The notes: generated by a model not told the origin, from the letters alone. DNA of 64,000 nucleotides from Liquidambar formosana (GCA_039720395.1 CM077823.1:11736107-11800106); one strand, 5' to 3'; numbered from the stretch's first letter, positions 50,477-61,890 are shown. A program made the numbers and translations.

Positions 50477-51808
50477 TGTGAGCGCCGTGTCCTTTCACCA
50501 CGTCAGCTTGGGAGTACGCCACTAACCACGGATAACTAGGGCGGAGAGGGAGTCACCACCCGATTTTGGCCTCAGGAACCGATTGACCCCTAGCAAGGGC
50601 CCAACTCGTTATTACCAAAAGAATCAAGGTTCGGAGCTAGGGTACATAGATGGGAAGGTGTTAGGTACCCGTCTATGCCCGGCTAAAATCCGGCCCCCAC
50701 ATACATTTATTAGCGTTAATTAAAAAAAAGACTTAATCAAACTCAACCATTATACAGGCAATTATGTAAAATCAATTAATGGCATGCAATGATGAAAAAT
50801 AAAGAAGGATTTAAAGAAAGATATTTGAGCATATACATATATACAAGAAAAAGGATATGGAAGCTAACAAAAAACTTACACTGCCTGTACTGCCTATAAA
50901 AGAGAAAAAGGGGGAGGTTAATCTGAAAAAGAATGGTGTCATGCACGTACGTGCATCTGGGAAGCACGTACATGCATGTATGAGGCATGTACGTACATAT
51001 CCTAAGCAGAACTTATGCAATCAATGAAAAAATACAAATCTAAGCTTATTGTGCAACTATCATGCTTGTGTGACGCTACGAATGATCAGGATAGGTACAA
51101 AAACCATCTAAACATGCTTTTGAAAGCAATAAAAACAATCTAGATCTAAATGTCGAGATATAACATATGCAGAAAAAATGCTGGGAACCTATTTCAGATC
51201 TACAAGTGCAGAAATGAATTAATTTTCAGGTTAAGTCTAAATGCGTCATACATTCAGGCATTGAATGAAAAGATGCACAAGACCGATATTATATACATTT
51301 TATGCGATATCATAAATAGTCGTATCAAACCATTGAAGGAAAATGAAATTGAGAACTAAGAACCGTTACCCTCAGGTGCGGGCAGCAGTAGTTCCTTCGT
51401 TAATTCTGCCTTTCGGACTTCTCGTAGACACAACCGCCAACTCTCGGGTTTTTCAGGGTGGTCGCTTGATAGCCAAAGTTTGGATCCCCATTCTTGAATG
51501 AAAGCAGGGCATTTATAGGCAGGGATTAGGGTTCAATTCGAGGGTTTCTAGGGTTTCCCAGTCGCCACTGAGCAGCTATCAGCGCAGGAGCTACATAAGG
51601 TAAGAAGCAATTCAGGGGGAAAACGATGGAATTCAAAAAAGGGGGTCATGATCGTACGTGCATGGGGTATCAAACAAAGGCCAAAGGCCTGCTGTGTCTC
51701 CGTAAGTCCTCTGGGCTTGCTTGCGATGGTCCGTTGGCTACTACCCTTCATCATTGGGTCTTAAAAAGTGACTCGCGGTGTCAAGTGGTACGAAATGGGG
51801 TGTTAACA
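50477..51808 (-). repeat. 3' LTR of the truncated Tat element
   Basis: 1332 bp, TGTTAACACCCCATTTCGTA to GGCGCTCACA-like end. Its end part matches the other Tat LTRs, while its middle carries GCACGTACGTGCAT palindromes (50940-51000) instead of GCGTACGC. Confidence 0.82.
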
Positions 51809-52069
51809 GTTTGCCCCTTCTTTTGATTTTGCTCGTACAACGAACAAAATTAAAAGACCTGGAAACACTCATTTTGGACCAATTGGCCCCTACAAACCTT
51901 AAATGATACAATTGCATGTATAAGGTCGGATTAGGGGAGGTCCCCTACTTCCTACGTACCTCTTAACGAGGATCAGACCTACCGTAGTTCATGATGCATG
52001 GTAACACCTTTCCGGGGCAATCGAAAGGTGATGCGTGGCCTTCGGGGAATTTGCGGGATTAAGTTACCA
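51809..52069 (-). promoter_or_regulatory. Polypurine tract and adjacent untranslated DNA
   Basis: On the minus strand aaaagaaggggcaaac ends directly at the LTR start (TGTTAACA), the position of the plus-strand primer in reverse transcription. The remaining sequence has no gene. Confidence 0.7.
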
Positions 52070-52520
52070 TTTTAAAATTCGCAGGGTGAATTCCAATTAA
52101 ATCCAGGTTGATTAAATTCCGAATTGAAACTCGCGGGGTGAATTTCAATTAAATCCAGGTTGATTAAATTCCGAATTGAAATTCGCGGGGTAAATTTCGA
52201 TTAAATCCAGGGTGATTAAATTCCGAATTGAAATTCACGGGTTGAATTTCAATTAAATCCAAGTTGATTAAATTCCGAATTGAAATTCGCGGGTTGAATT
52301 TCAATTAAATCCAAGTTGATTAAATTCCGAATTGAAATTTGCGGGATAAATTTCAATTAAATCCAAGTTGATTAAGTTCTGAAATTTCAATTAAATCCAG
52401 GGTGATTAAATACCGAATTGAAATTCGCGGGGTGAATTTTAATTAAATCCAGGTTGATTAAATTCCGAATTGAAATTCGCGGGGTAAATTTCAATTAAAT
52501 CCAGGGTGATTTAATCGGAC
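52070..52520. repeat. 52-bp tandem repeat, about 8.5 copies
   Basis: Units contain gattaaattccgaattgaaa, ttcgcggggtgaatttcaa and ttaaatccaggtt. One unit is shortened near 52380. It lies between the PMD ORF and the PPT, the same relative place as the arrays in the element at 40910-49730. Confidence 0.9.
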
Positions 52521-52872
52521 ATTGCAAAACGAGCTTGGATTGGTTAACTAACCAAAATCAGAACCGCTGAACCGGGTTAAAACCGCGAATAAACCCACAA
52601 TTGAAATCCCACGTTCGCACGTGCATTGGTCGTGTTCATACGATCAGACCGTATGCATGTACGTGCATCTGGTATTCAGGCATTTAAAAAGAATCCCCAA
52701 ACGCCGTTGTTTTCTATATAGGGAAGCTCAAAAGGCGTGAAAACGCCTATAACCTTCCACCCACATCCCATAACCTTCACGTACATTCCTACAACCCAAG
52801 AAACTTTACGTATCCCATCCCCATCTCCCACTGTGTTTCTCCTTGACCTCACTTCGCACTCGTGTGTACTCA

Positions 52873-55381
52873 TGGCGCCCAAATGACAGCGCACATCGGC
52901 GAAGGCTAGCACATCAGGTGCCGCACCGGCGAGGGACCCCGACGAGCTAAGGAGGCCCGCGATTCAGAGGTGGCGTCCCCAGCCTCGTCTTCGACGCAGT
53001 GAGGGCGGCATCCTCCTTCGTCCTACCGAGCATGCCTCCCATCTTGCCGCGCTAGGCTAAGTAAGTGACTAATTTCGCAACTTTTTCTTTCATTTCTCAG
53101 TTATTGGGAAAAGACTTTGATTTTGTGTTTCCTTACCATGAAAACAAATGTGAGGGGGGTCGAAAACTGGGAATTTTGATGGGATGTCACAGGGACGAAG
53201 GTAGAAATGAAAATCTAGCTAAAAGCACGTACATATGTGCCAAATGCGCGTACGTGCATCCCAAACGTACGCACGTGCCTTTATCTGGACTTAACCCAAT
53301 TTCCTTCAATTAATCGTGCAATAAGACATATCCATGCCTTACCGTGGTTTGAAACGGGTGTGGGAGGCTGGACTCTTACGAATTCGTGTGGGTATGACGG
53401 GGTGACAAAAAGAGGTCAAAAAACTGGCCATAGGCACGTACGTGCCTGCCTGGTGCACGTACGTGCTTACGGCGCGTACGTACGTGCCTGGCTAATTTTT
53501 TTTCTGTTTTTTTTTTTCGGAGTTTTTCTTTCATTCTGCTGCAAACATACATACCTGTGCTGTGCTTACCCGGTTTCACTTTGTGCAACAATTGCCCAAG
53601 CTGCCAGTTACCCGCGGGGGTGTGGTGAATGCGAAGGCATGGTGGGCTCGCCTCACAGCGGAGACGAAGGCCTTGGTTACCGGCGCCGGTTTCGGGATGG
53701 TGATCTCTGGACTGGTGGATGATAGCGACCGGGCTTTTGTTCACTGCATGGCTGAGAGATGGTGGGACACCACCCATACCTTCCACATTGCAGGCCGGGA
53801 TGACCCTCACCCCATATGACTTCTATCACCTTACAGGCCTGCGTATGGACGGCCTCCTGCTTCCTTTTGATCATGACGACAATGAGAGTGAGAGACTCTC
53901 TCAGGAGCTTCTGGGGATTGAGTATGATAGTGCTTCCATCTTCATTCTGGATGTATATGACCGTATGTCTACTCAGGGGCAGGGTACAGCCGCCCAGCGG
54001 ATCCGGATGGCTCGTGGATATTTGCTGTTTCTGATAGGGGGCTACCTAGTCTTGAATGTAGCGCAGACAGTCCCTTTTGGTTGGTTGCTGGCCCTAAGAG
54101 ACTTAGGGAGGGCCCGTGAGTTCAGCTGGGGGGCGGCAGTGTATGGCCATGTGATCTCGGCCATGGATTCCCTGAGTCGGATGGCTGTGCAGTCCATGGT
54201 TAGCCACTGGCGGGTTTGGACGGTATATCCTTTCCCTTTCTCTCTTTTTGTTCTTAACTGCCATTCCATATCGGTTTCTTATCACTCTTGCTTGCGCAGC
54301 TTTGGGCAGGCAAATACTTCCGCGAGGATCCGGATTCTCCCGTCGACAAGCACGATTATTAGAGCTCCCGCTGTTTCCTGGACGAGCTGACCGTAGACTG
54401 GGTATATTCTATTTCGCTTTAGGGCACTGTCATTAGTATTATATCCTTGTATTCACCATGTCAGTGCTTTTCTACAGATTATCCCACGCCCCTGGGAGGG
54501 TACCCCCGCACGTGCCCCTGCTGAGTAGGATGCCGCCGCCTTGACTCTCTCTACTCTATCTACAGTGTTCGAGTGCCCTAGGGTCCGCTCTTTCTATCTC
54601 ACGGAGAGGGTGGTGTGGCAGATTGCTAATGTGGGTATGGGTGGTCCTCCGGTCCCAGTGGATCCTCCTCGCTTTGTTACTATCCCTGTTGAGGCGACGT
54701 CGAGTGACCTGGCTGCCTGGCGGGCCATGATCCCTTACACGGATTGCCTGTCTGCCGAGGAGATTGACTATGCCTCATTTGCGCGGGAGCGGTTAATGGG
54801 CAACATCTTTGTTGCGCCGGTATATATGCCCTTTCCTGATGTTTCACTAATTTCCTCATCTCTATTTTTGATACATGCGCTTGTCTCCCTTCCGCAGGCT
54901 GCTCCTGCTGCAGATGCACCTGCTGGGCTAGCACCTGTCATGCCGGGATGGAGCGTACCCTTCCATGTTACTCCTGATTTAGCTATGGAGGAGGATATCC
55001 CCAAGCTGAACAGGTGCATTAGGTACCCGATGGCCGAGGGTACTAGGCCGGTGAGTTTTCTAGTCCCTGCAGTTGTTAGATTTTGCACATATACAAGATT
55101 AGCATGCATGTCCTAATGATTGCCCTTTGTTTTCCTACTCACAGCTCACCCGTGAGGAGTCCTCGACACTCTTACGGATAGTGGGGAGTCTAAAGGTCAT
55201 GGTCACATCTCTCTCTCGTAGGCTAGTGATCGCGGAGCAGGCTCCTGCTGGAGAGGACTGGGATGGCTTCGGGGCTGATGATGTCGGCGGTGATGGTGGC
55301 GGAGGTGATAGTGGTAACGATGATGGTGATGACAGCCCCCCAGCCTCCCCTGCTCAGACACCTTTATATGACCTGCGTTGA
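52873..55381 (+). pseudogene. Spliced plant mobile domain (PMD) ORF, antisense inside the Tat element
   Basis: Exon 1 (ATG at 52873 to about 53055) is basic and Arg/Pro-rich (KASTSGAAPARD, RPAIQRWRPQPRLRR). The main exon (~53590-54219) reads WWARLTAETKALV, ERWWDTTHTFHI, then after a one-base shift near 53790 MTLTPYDFYHLTGLRMDGLL. The later exon reads VFECPRVRSFYLTERVVWQI. Further exons follow after introns at 54220-54299 and 54834-54897, and a last one ends Asp/Gly-rich at 55381. ERWWDTTHTF and MTLTPxDFxxLTGL are the core of the PMD found in MAIN/MAIL1 and in antisense ORFs of Tat-type retrotransposons. A TGA replaces codon 5, and other stops exist. Its strand is opposite to pol, so it would need its own promoter. 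Confidence 0.8.
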
Positions 55382-55881
55382 CTTATTTTTTTTGGATTTG
55401 GACATTTAGGATATTTGTTTATTTTTGGACATGTATTTAACAACTCATTTCTCCTCCCATTTCTGTAGATTTTGACATGACGGCTACTCTTCTTTGGTTA
55501 TGATATATTTGACTTCGCTTTTTCTTTTCTTCTTTTTTTCTTTTTTCGTTCCCGTGATGCACACCATTTTCCTTTTCTTTTTCCATTGCGCTAGGATACA
55601 TAGCAAGCCGTTCAATACAGGGAAAAACATCCAAAAAAAGACCTCATATGACAGAAAAAGGTCGTAAAATCGAGAGTAGGGGATGAAAACGCGCGGAGAA
55701 AGGCATACGCACGTACGTGCATAGATCATGCTCGTACGTGCATATCCCATGCTCGTACGTGCATGGCCTATGCTCATACGATCATGGAGCTCCCACTTCC
55801 CTTTTTTGATCTCCGTTGAATTGGAAACTTTTCCTGCATAAAAAGCGTGCTTCTTCTCGTTCTTCTCTACTGAACCCTACG

Positions 55882-57174
55882 ATGGAAGACCCTAAGTTTG
55901 TTAAGGACATAAAACGGTGGCTCTTGTCCTTTGATAACCAAGCTCGGGATGATTTCAAAGAGGCTTTCGGCCTCCCATGCTTGTTTGACTACTGCCGAGT
56001 GAAGATCAACTACACCTTCCTTCTCGTTGCTTCAGAATATTGGAAACCAACCCGCCACGTCTTCTGATTCAATTTGAATGAGTTGTGCCCTACACTTGAA
56101 GATTTTGGCGGTATCATAGGGCGGACTAGCTTCAATGGCTTGCTTCATCCCCCTGCTGACAAGGTTCTCGTTGCGGAGGTGGCCCAATTCCTAGGACTTT
56201 CTGTGCGAATGGTGCAAGGGTGGACTTCGAGCTTTAAGGTGGACGTGGCTAAACTCGCTGAATACTTCATATCCCATCCTATACCTTCTGCTGGTCAAGC
56301 CCGAGTCTATTACTTACGCGCGGCATGCTTCTGTGCTCTTGCCGCCCTCTTTTTCAGGGATGAATCATCGAGCCTGGAGACCTTGATTGTCCGTATAATT
56401 TCGGAGATCAAAGATTTTAATCCCAGTATGGTTGTTTTGGCAGATACTCTTAACGGGCTCGACCGTGTGGCGTGGAGTGACAGTTTCTCCTTTGGTGGCA
56501 GCCCCCTCCTTCTACAGGTTGGTAGTGTCTTTTTTTTTTTTTTTTTTTTTTTTTGTGAGATGATCGTACGTGCATGGTATATGCACGTACGTGCATGGGC
56601 TGCTGAAAGTCCTAATTTCCCTTCCTTCGCGATGCAGATTTGGTTGTTCGAACGTCTAAAACTGGTCGAAGACCCAGCTATGAGTATTTGGACATACCAT
56701 CCTTAGCATTATCGCCACAAGAAGGTCATCAAACCTTTCCCAAATGTCGAGCAAACCCAGAATTTGCTGGAGTCCATATCCTGTCACAACATTCGCTGGC
56801 TCTGCCCCTGGTGGAGGACTTCTTATGCTGTTCGAAACCTGATCCTCCCTCATAGTGTCATGCTGATTGGTCTCAAAGAAGTTTCTTTCTATTCCCCCAT
56901 GCGCATTCGCCGTCAGCAAGGGTTACGCCAAGATCCAATCAAATGGGGACACCTCGGTTACACCTGCCCCTGGAAACCCAACCATGTGGATCGTGTCGAG
57001 AATGATTGGCAAAACAAAGCGGTGTATTGGGCCGTCACCCCTTCTGAAGTGATTAGCCCCCCCAGGTCCTACTATAACTGGCTGTTTACTGACATAGAGA
57101 GAGAGGAAAAAGAGGAAGAAGAACACAAAAGGAAAAGGGAAACAGAGGATGAGACAGAGGTAAGGAAGAAGTGA
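55882..57174 (+). pseudogene. DUF7745-like ORF, antisense inside the Tat element
   Basis: The ATG at 55882 opens MEDPKFVKDIKRWLLSFDNQ, followed by EYWKPTRHVF, a TGA at 56065-56067 (Arg expected), and ELCPTLEDFGGIIGR. An intron (about 56519-56638, containing a T run) leads to IWLFERLKLVED. A TAG lies near 56704, and the frame then continues with WCPWWR-like and GYTCPWKPNHVDRVENDW text to a Glu/Lys-rich tail ending at 57174. The 'W.P..HVFRF...ELCPTLEE' signature is that of the plant DUF7745 family, whose function is unknown and which is often found near or in gypsy elements. Two stops make this copy inactive. It ends 170 bp from the end of integrase, in convergent orientation. Confidence 0.72.
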
Positions 57175-57344
57175 CCTTGATTATTCCCCGCACCCCTATC
57201 AACTATTGTACCCATGCATTACTTTTAATCCCCTATGAGTTGATGAATAAACATCAGAAAGATGTAATGATTTTCCCCAATCAATAAAAAGCTATTATTA
57301 TTAATTTGAGCACTTAGTACTTTGCCAAATTGTCAGTACTCTGC

Positions 57345-58780
57345 TCATACATAATATTTGCGGAGTCTATCCATATTAATTGGGTTTACCAACTCATTCC
57401 CATCACCATCCATTAACTTGGCTGCACCACCTGGGTAAATTGTCTTAATGATGTAGGGCCCAACCTAATTGGGCTTAAATTTCCCTCAAGGGTCAAACAC
57501 AGGCGCCCTAAATTCCTTAAGCACCAAATCTCCTTCCTTTAAATTCCGTAGCCTGACCCTTTTATTGAAAGCCCTAGCTATTCGGCGCTGATAACCCTGC
57601 ACATGGTACAATGCTTTGAGCCTTCTCTCCTCCAATAGTGCTAGCTGTTCATATCACTCTCTTACCCATTCTACCTCTGGAATCTGACTTTCCAATGCGA
57701 CTCTAAGGGACTGCACTTCCATCTCCACGGGCAACACAGCTTCCATCCCGTATACCAATGAATAGGGCGTAGCACCTGTGGAAGTTCTCACGGACGTCCG
57801 GTATCCCCACAATGCATAAGGAAGCTTCTCCACCCAATCCTTATAAGTTACTGTCGTTTTGTTGAGGATAGTTTTGACATTCTTGTTGGCAGACTCTACA
57901 GCTCCATTGGTCTCGGGCCTGTAGGGTGAGGATTTGTGATGCTGGATACTGAATTTTGTGAACAACTTCTTGACTTCATCTTCAAAGTGTGTCCCGTTGT
58001 TTGAAATAACCTCATGGGGTACTCCATACCGGCAGATTATGTTGGTTTCAATGAACTTGGACACATGTTTCGATTTCAACTCCACATATGCCGCTGCTTC
58101 CACCCATTTGGTGAAATAATAGATCGCTACCAGAATATATTTGTACCCACCAGTCGTAGACGGCTTGATTTCCCCGATGATGTCTATTCCCTATGCTGAA
58201 AATGGCTAGGGAGACGACAATTGGTGTAATTCCACCGGTAGCATGTAGTTTGCATTGGCGTACACTTGGCATTGATGGCACTTCCTGACGTATTGCACGC
58301 AATCAGTTTCCATAGTTGTCCAGTAATACCCTAACCTTAGCAGCTTCTTAACCAACATTCTCCCATTCATGTGCGACCCACACTCCCCTTCATGCACCTC
58401 CCTCATGAGTGTTTCTCCAACACTGCGGTCTACGCAGAGGAGGTGTATTCCATCATAAGATCTTTTGAATAATTTTCCTCCGCAGATGATAAATTGTGTG
58501 GCAAACAGCCTCAATGCCCTACGATCCTTCTTATTGGCGTTTTTCGGGTACTCCCCTTTCTCCAAGAGGTTCCAAACATCAAAATACCAAGGGTGTCCGT
58601 CATCTGGTTCTCCGTCAATTATCATGACTCCTTCTTCATGTGCGAGTCTAAATTTTTGTTGGATGGTCAAAGGTTTTACTTGGGTTCCGGAGGGTATTTG
58701 AATCAGGGAAGCCAAGGTAGCTAAGGCGTCGGCAAATTGGTTGTGAGCTCGGGGTAAGGGAGTGAAGGTTATCTTTCAGA
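57345..58780 (-). pseudogene. pol (INT): Integrase of the truncated Tat element, inactivated
   Basis: In order on the minus strand: the HHCC zinc-binding segment (EVHEGECGSHMNGRMLVKKL then CHQCQVYAN), the catalytic core (GIDIIGE, SNNGTHFE, VESANKNVKTILN), then EVEWVRE and a C-terminal domain (LKEGDLVLKEFRAP, VGPYIIKTIYPGGAAKL) ending at RKYYV, TGA at 57345-57347. It inserts the cDNA into DNA in functional relatives. The second acidic residue of the DDE triad, normally SDNGTHF, is Asn (codon at 57999-58001). Stops occur at 58191-58193 (Trp expected before GIDI), just after VRE, and twice in the C-terminal domain (Arg and Trp expected). All fit C-to-T or G-to-A change. Confidence 0.87.
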
Positions 58781-58784
58781 ATTT

Positions 58785-60757
58785 CTAGGTCAGGTTCTCT
58801 AGGTAGCTTTGGTAAGGCTTCAGGTGTTCTTCTCGGATCCTCCATATTCTCTGTACTTGAGATATCACTAAGGCTGAATCCCCATATACCTCCACTTCTT
58901 TGACTCCCAATGCCAACATTGCTTCTAGTCCGGCGACGCACGCCTCATATTCTGCTGTGTTGTTGGAATTCTGAAAGTTCAACTTTATCGACAGCGGCAT
59001 GTGAGAACCATCGGGAGCTATTAGTAGAACCCCTACCCCATCTCCATACTGGTTTGAAGCCCCGTCGAAATACATCTTCCACACCTCGTCACACTCGACA
59101 ACTAGAAGGTTCTCATCGGGAAACTCATCATTTAGTCCATGTCCCCAGATTGGGTGTTCAGCACAATATTCGGCAACGGCTCCCCCTTTAATAGACTTTT
59201 GTGTTACATATACAAGTTCAAACTCTGCTAACAAAATCAACCATCGAGATAGGCGACCATTCAAAGCTGGTTTCTCAAACAAGTATTTAAGCGGATCCAT
59301 TCTCGCCACTATCCATACTTCGAAATTTAGCAGAATGTGCCTCAGCTTCTGCACAGCCCAAACCAAAGCAAAACAAGACTTCTCTATCGCATTATACTTT
59401 GCCTTGTAGCCTTGTAGTTTCTTGCTCAAGTAATAGATCGCATGTTCAGTACCACGATCATCTTCTTGTGCCAACATGCTTCCTAAGGCCTCCTCAAAGA
59501 TGGACAGATAGAGTAACAAAGGTTTACCAGGGCGTGGAGGAACTAATACCGGGGGATTCAGGAGATATCTTTTGATGGCTTCGAAAGCTTGTTGACATTG
59601 CTCATTCCACTCCTTAGGTTCCCTTTTCCTAAGCAGTTTGAAAATGGGTTCGCAGATGGGGGTTAACTTGGCTATGAAGCGGCTAATGTATTGTAATCGT
59701 CCCAGGAATCCCCTAATCTCTTTCTCCGTTTTTGGCGATGGCATTTCTAAAATTGCTTTAACCTTTGTTGGATCTACTTCGATGCCCCTACTGCTCACAA
59801 TGTACCCCAACAACTTTCCTAATTTGACCCCAAATGTGCACTTCTGCGGATTCAATCTCAAATTGTACTCTCGGATTCGTCCAAAGAACTTCCTCAAGTT
59901 CTCTAAATGCCCTTCTCGAGTTTCTGCCTTGACAATCATATCATCAATATACACTTCCACCTCCTGGTGCATCATATCGTGGAGTAGCGTGGTAGCCATC
60001 CTCTAGTATGTAGCTCCGGCGTTCTTGAGTCCAAATGGCATTACTGTGTAACAATATATCCCCCACCCAGTTGTAAAGGTGGTCTTAGTCATGTTTGTCG
60101 GTGCCATCCGTATCTGGTTATATCCCGAAAATCCATCCATGAACGACATTAGAGCGCTCTCTGCTGTGTTGTCCACTAATACATCGATGTGAGGTAGGGG
60201 GAAGTCATCTTTAGGGCAAGCCTTGTTAAGGTCCCTATAGTCGATGCACACCCGCACCTTTCCATCCTTCTTTGGTACCGGAACGATGTTGGCTATCCAA
60301 TCTACCTGATCCACCGTCTTGATGAACCCCACTTTTAATAACTTAGTTACTTCTTCCTTGACCTTTAGCAACCATTCTGGTGCCATTCTTCTTAGTTTTT
60401 GTTTGACAGGCCTCGCTCCCTCCCTAATAAGGATGTGATGCTGTGCTATAGCGGGGTCGATCCCAGGCATGTCCTCATAAGACCAAGCAAACACATCAGA
60501 AAACTCCTGCAGTAAAGTTGTAAGATTCGTACGTTCGTGTATGGATAGAGTAGAGCCAATTTGGATTTCCTTAATTTTCTCATCAGTGCTTATATTAATA
60601 ATGATAGTTTCTTCTTTAATAGGTTCAATTTTCACATCTTGGTCTTTATTAATTAACTCATCTGGGTCTAAAAGATCGTGCATTTGTGCAACTTGATTGT
60701 TAGGGGACACAACAGAGTAAGTAGAACCAAATTTCTTTGAATTATTGGAAATTACAT
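58785..60757 (-). pseudogene. pol (RT-RH): Reverse transcriptase with two RNase H domains, 5'-truncated
   Basis: The frame is open from the junction at 60757. RT reads FAWSYEDMPGI, VPVPKKDGKVRVCIDYRDLN, FPLPHIDVLVD and TVMPFGLKNAGATY, then a TAG (60003-60005, Gln expected), then VEVYIDDMIVK with the YIDD catalytic motif. The original gypsy RNase H region follows (LLLYLSIFEEALGSML, YLSKKLQGYKAKYNAIEK), with its first catalytic Asp position no longer Asp. A second, archaeal-like RNase H follows (KMYFDGASNQYGDGVGVLLI, NTAEYEAC, YGDSALV) with acidic residues at about 312, 350 and 374 of the downstream frame. This paired arrangement is diagnostic of the Tat lineage. Protease and gag are absent because of the truncation. 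Confidence 0.9.
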
Positions 60758-61016
60758 CAGTCGCAAAAGTTCTAATTAACTATCCAAACCTATCTGGAAT
60801 TGAACCAAATTTGACACACATATCCAAAATGATCCTAGAAACTAAATGCAAGTGATGGGATTCAACAAAGAGACAAAAATATGCGTGCAATGATGACATA
60901 TTCTCCTAAAGCTTAAAAGGGCAAAAGTGTCATTTAAAGCTTAAGGACTCCTAAATGCTTCTAAACTTAAACAAATGCTATCATAAACTTATGGGGATGA
61001 AAATGGGGTGTCTACA
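60758..61016 (-). mobile_element. LTR1 5'-end fragment fused to Tat pol
   Basis: On the minus strand it starts TGTAGACACCCCATTTTCAT and follows the first ~260 bp of LTR1 up to ttagaacttttgcgact, where it joins the pol frame. It replaces the expected gag-protease and 5' LTR. Confidence 0.8.
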
Positions 61017-61823
61017 CATATATGAAGAAGATTTGTAATAGGGTTGCTCATTCTATAGCAAAGTATGCCCTTGATGTCCAACTTGCTAAAGAATAAGGGA
61101 ATATTCTTCCCTCATGGCTTGACATCTTAAGGACCTCGGGACAAATTTGGTGGGAATTGGAAACTGAACAAGTGCTATGCAAGCGAAATGACAAAAATGC
61201 CTTCCAAGTCGCAAAAGCTATTGTTTGCTATCAAAACTTAATCAAATTGAATCTCGAAAAATACCATGGATTCTTTAGGATGTGTAGAGTCTAACCCCAA
61301 ATATGAGACATTAAAATGATGTGAAAATGCAAATGTGATAATGCATGGGAGATGGAGAAGTGCAAATAGGGATATGAAATTGGGGAATCTACAATCATGT
61401 TTTCATGATAGTAGCTTATCATTTGAATATTTTTAACATTTTTATGCATGATAGGTTGTCTATCTCATGTAGGAAAATGTTACGGTTTTGTATTTTTTAA
61501 AATTATTTCTTTTGCATGATTATTAGGATGATTTAGAGTTATTTGGTATTCTGTTTAGATTTCATTTATATCTTTTAATGATGATTTGTGCATGTTTATG
61601 ATTGATTTGAACATGATAATTGTCCTATAGCATAATAAGGTAATTATTTGATATTTTGGAGATGTTTTCTATATGGTAAGTTCAGATATGGTATGCTTTA
61701 TTATTGTTTGTTCCCTTCTCCCTTTTGGGTTATTTTCGTTATAATAAATTGTTTTGTGTAAACCAAATCTGATTTTTATTATTAAAAACTCTTAAAAAGA
61801 AGGGCTCAATACCATGGTTCACA
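61017..61823. mobile_element. Rearranged LTR1 pieces in head-to-head order
   Basis: The part up to 61393 is a diverged LTR1 start on the minus strand (TGTAGATTCCCCAATTTCAT at 61393). From 61394 the plus strand matches the 3' third of LTR1 (compare 10780-11915) and ends at GGTTCACA (61823). Confidence 0.65.
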
Positions 61824-61890
61824 GTTGCTATATGAAATTTCTTGATTATTTTTCTCAGCAACCAAATAGAGAGATAAAGATCTTAGGTTG

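Larger units (their letters stand above)
50477..60757 (-). mobile_element. 5'-truncated Tat element with pol and two antisense ORFs
   Basis: Read on the minus strand, RT and RNase H come first (60757-58785), then integrase (58780-57345), the region with two plus-strand ORFs (57174-52873), a 52-bp tandem array, a PPT (aaaagaaggggcaaac at 51824-51809) and the 3' LTR (51808-50477). Gag, protease and the 5' LTR are missing: at 60757 the pol frame is cut by a piece of LTR1. Two RNase H domains place it in the Tat lineage. Confidence 0.88.
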
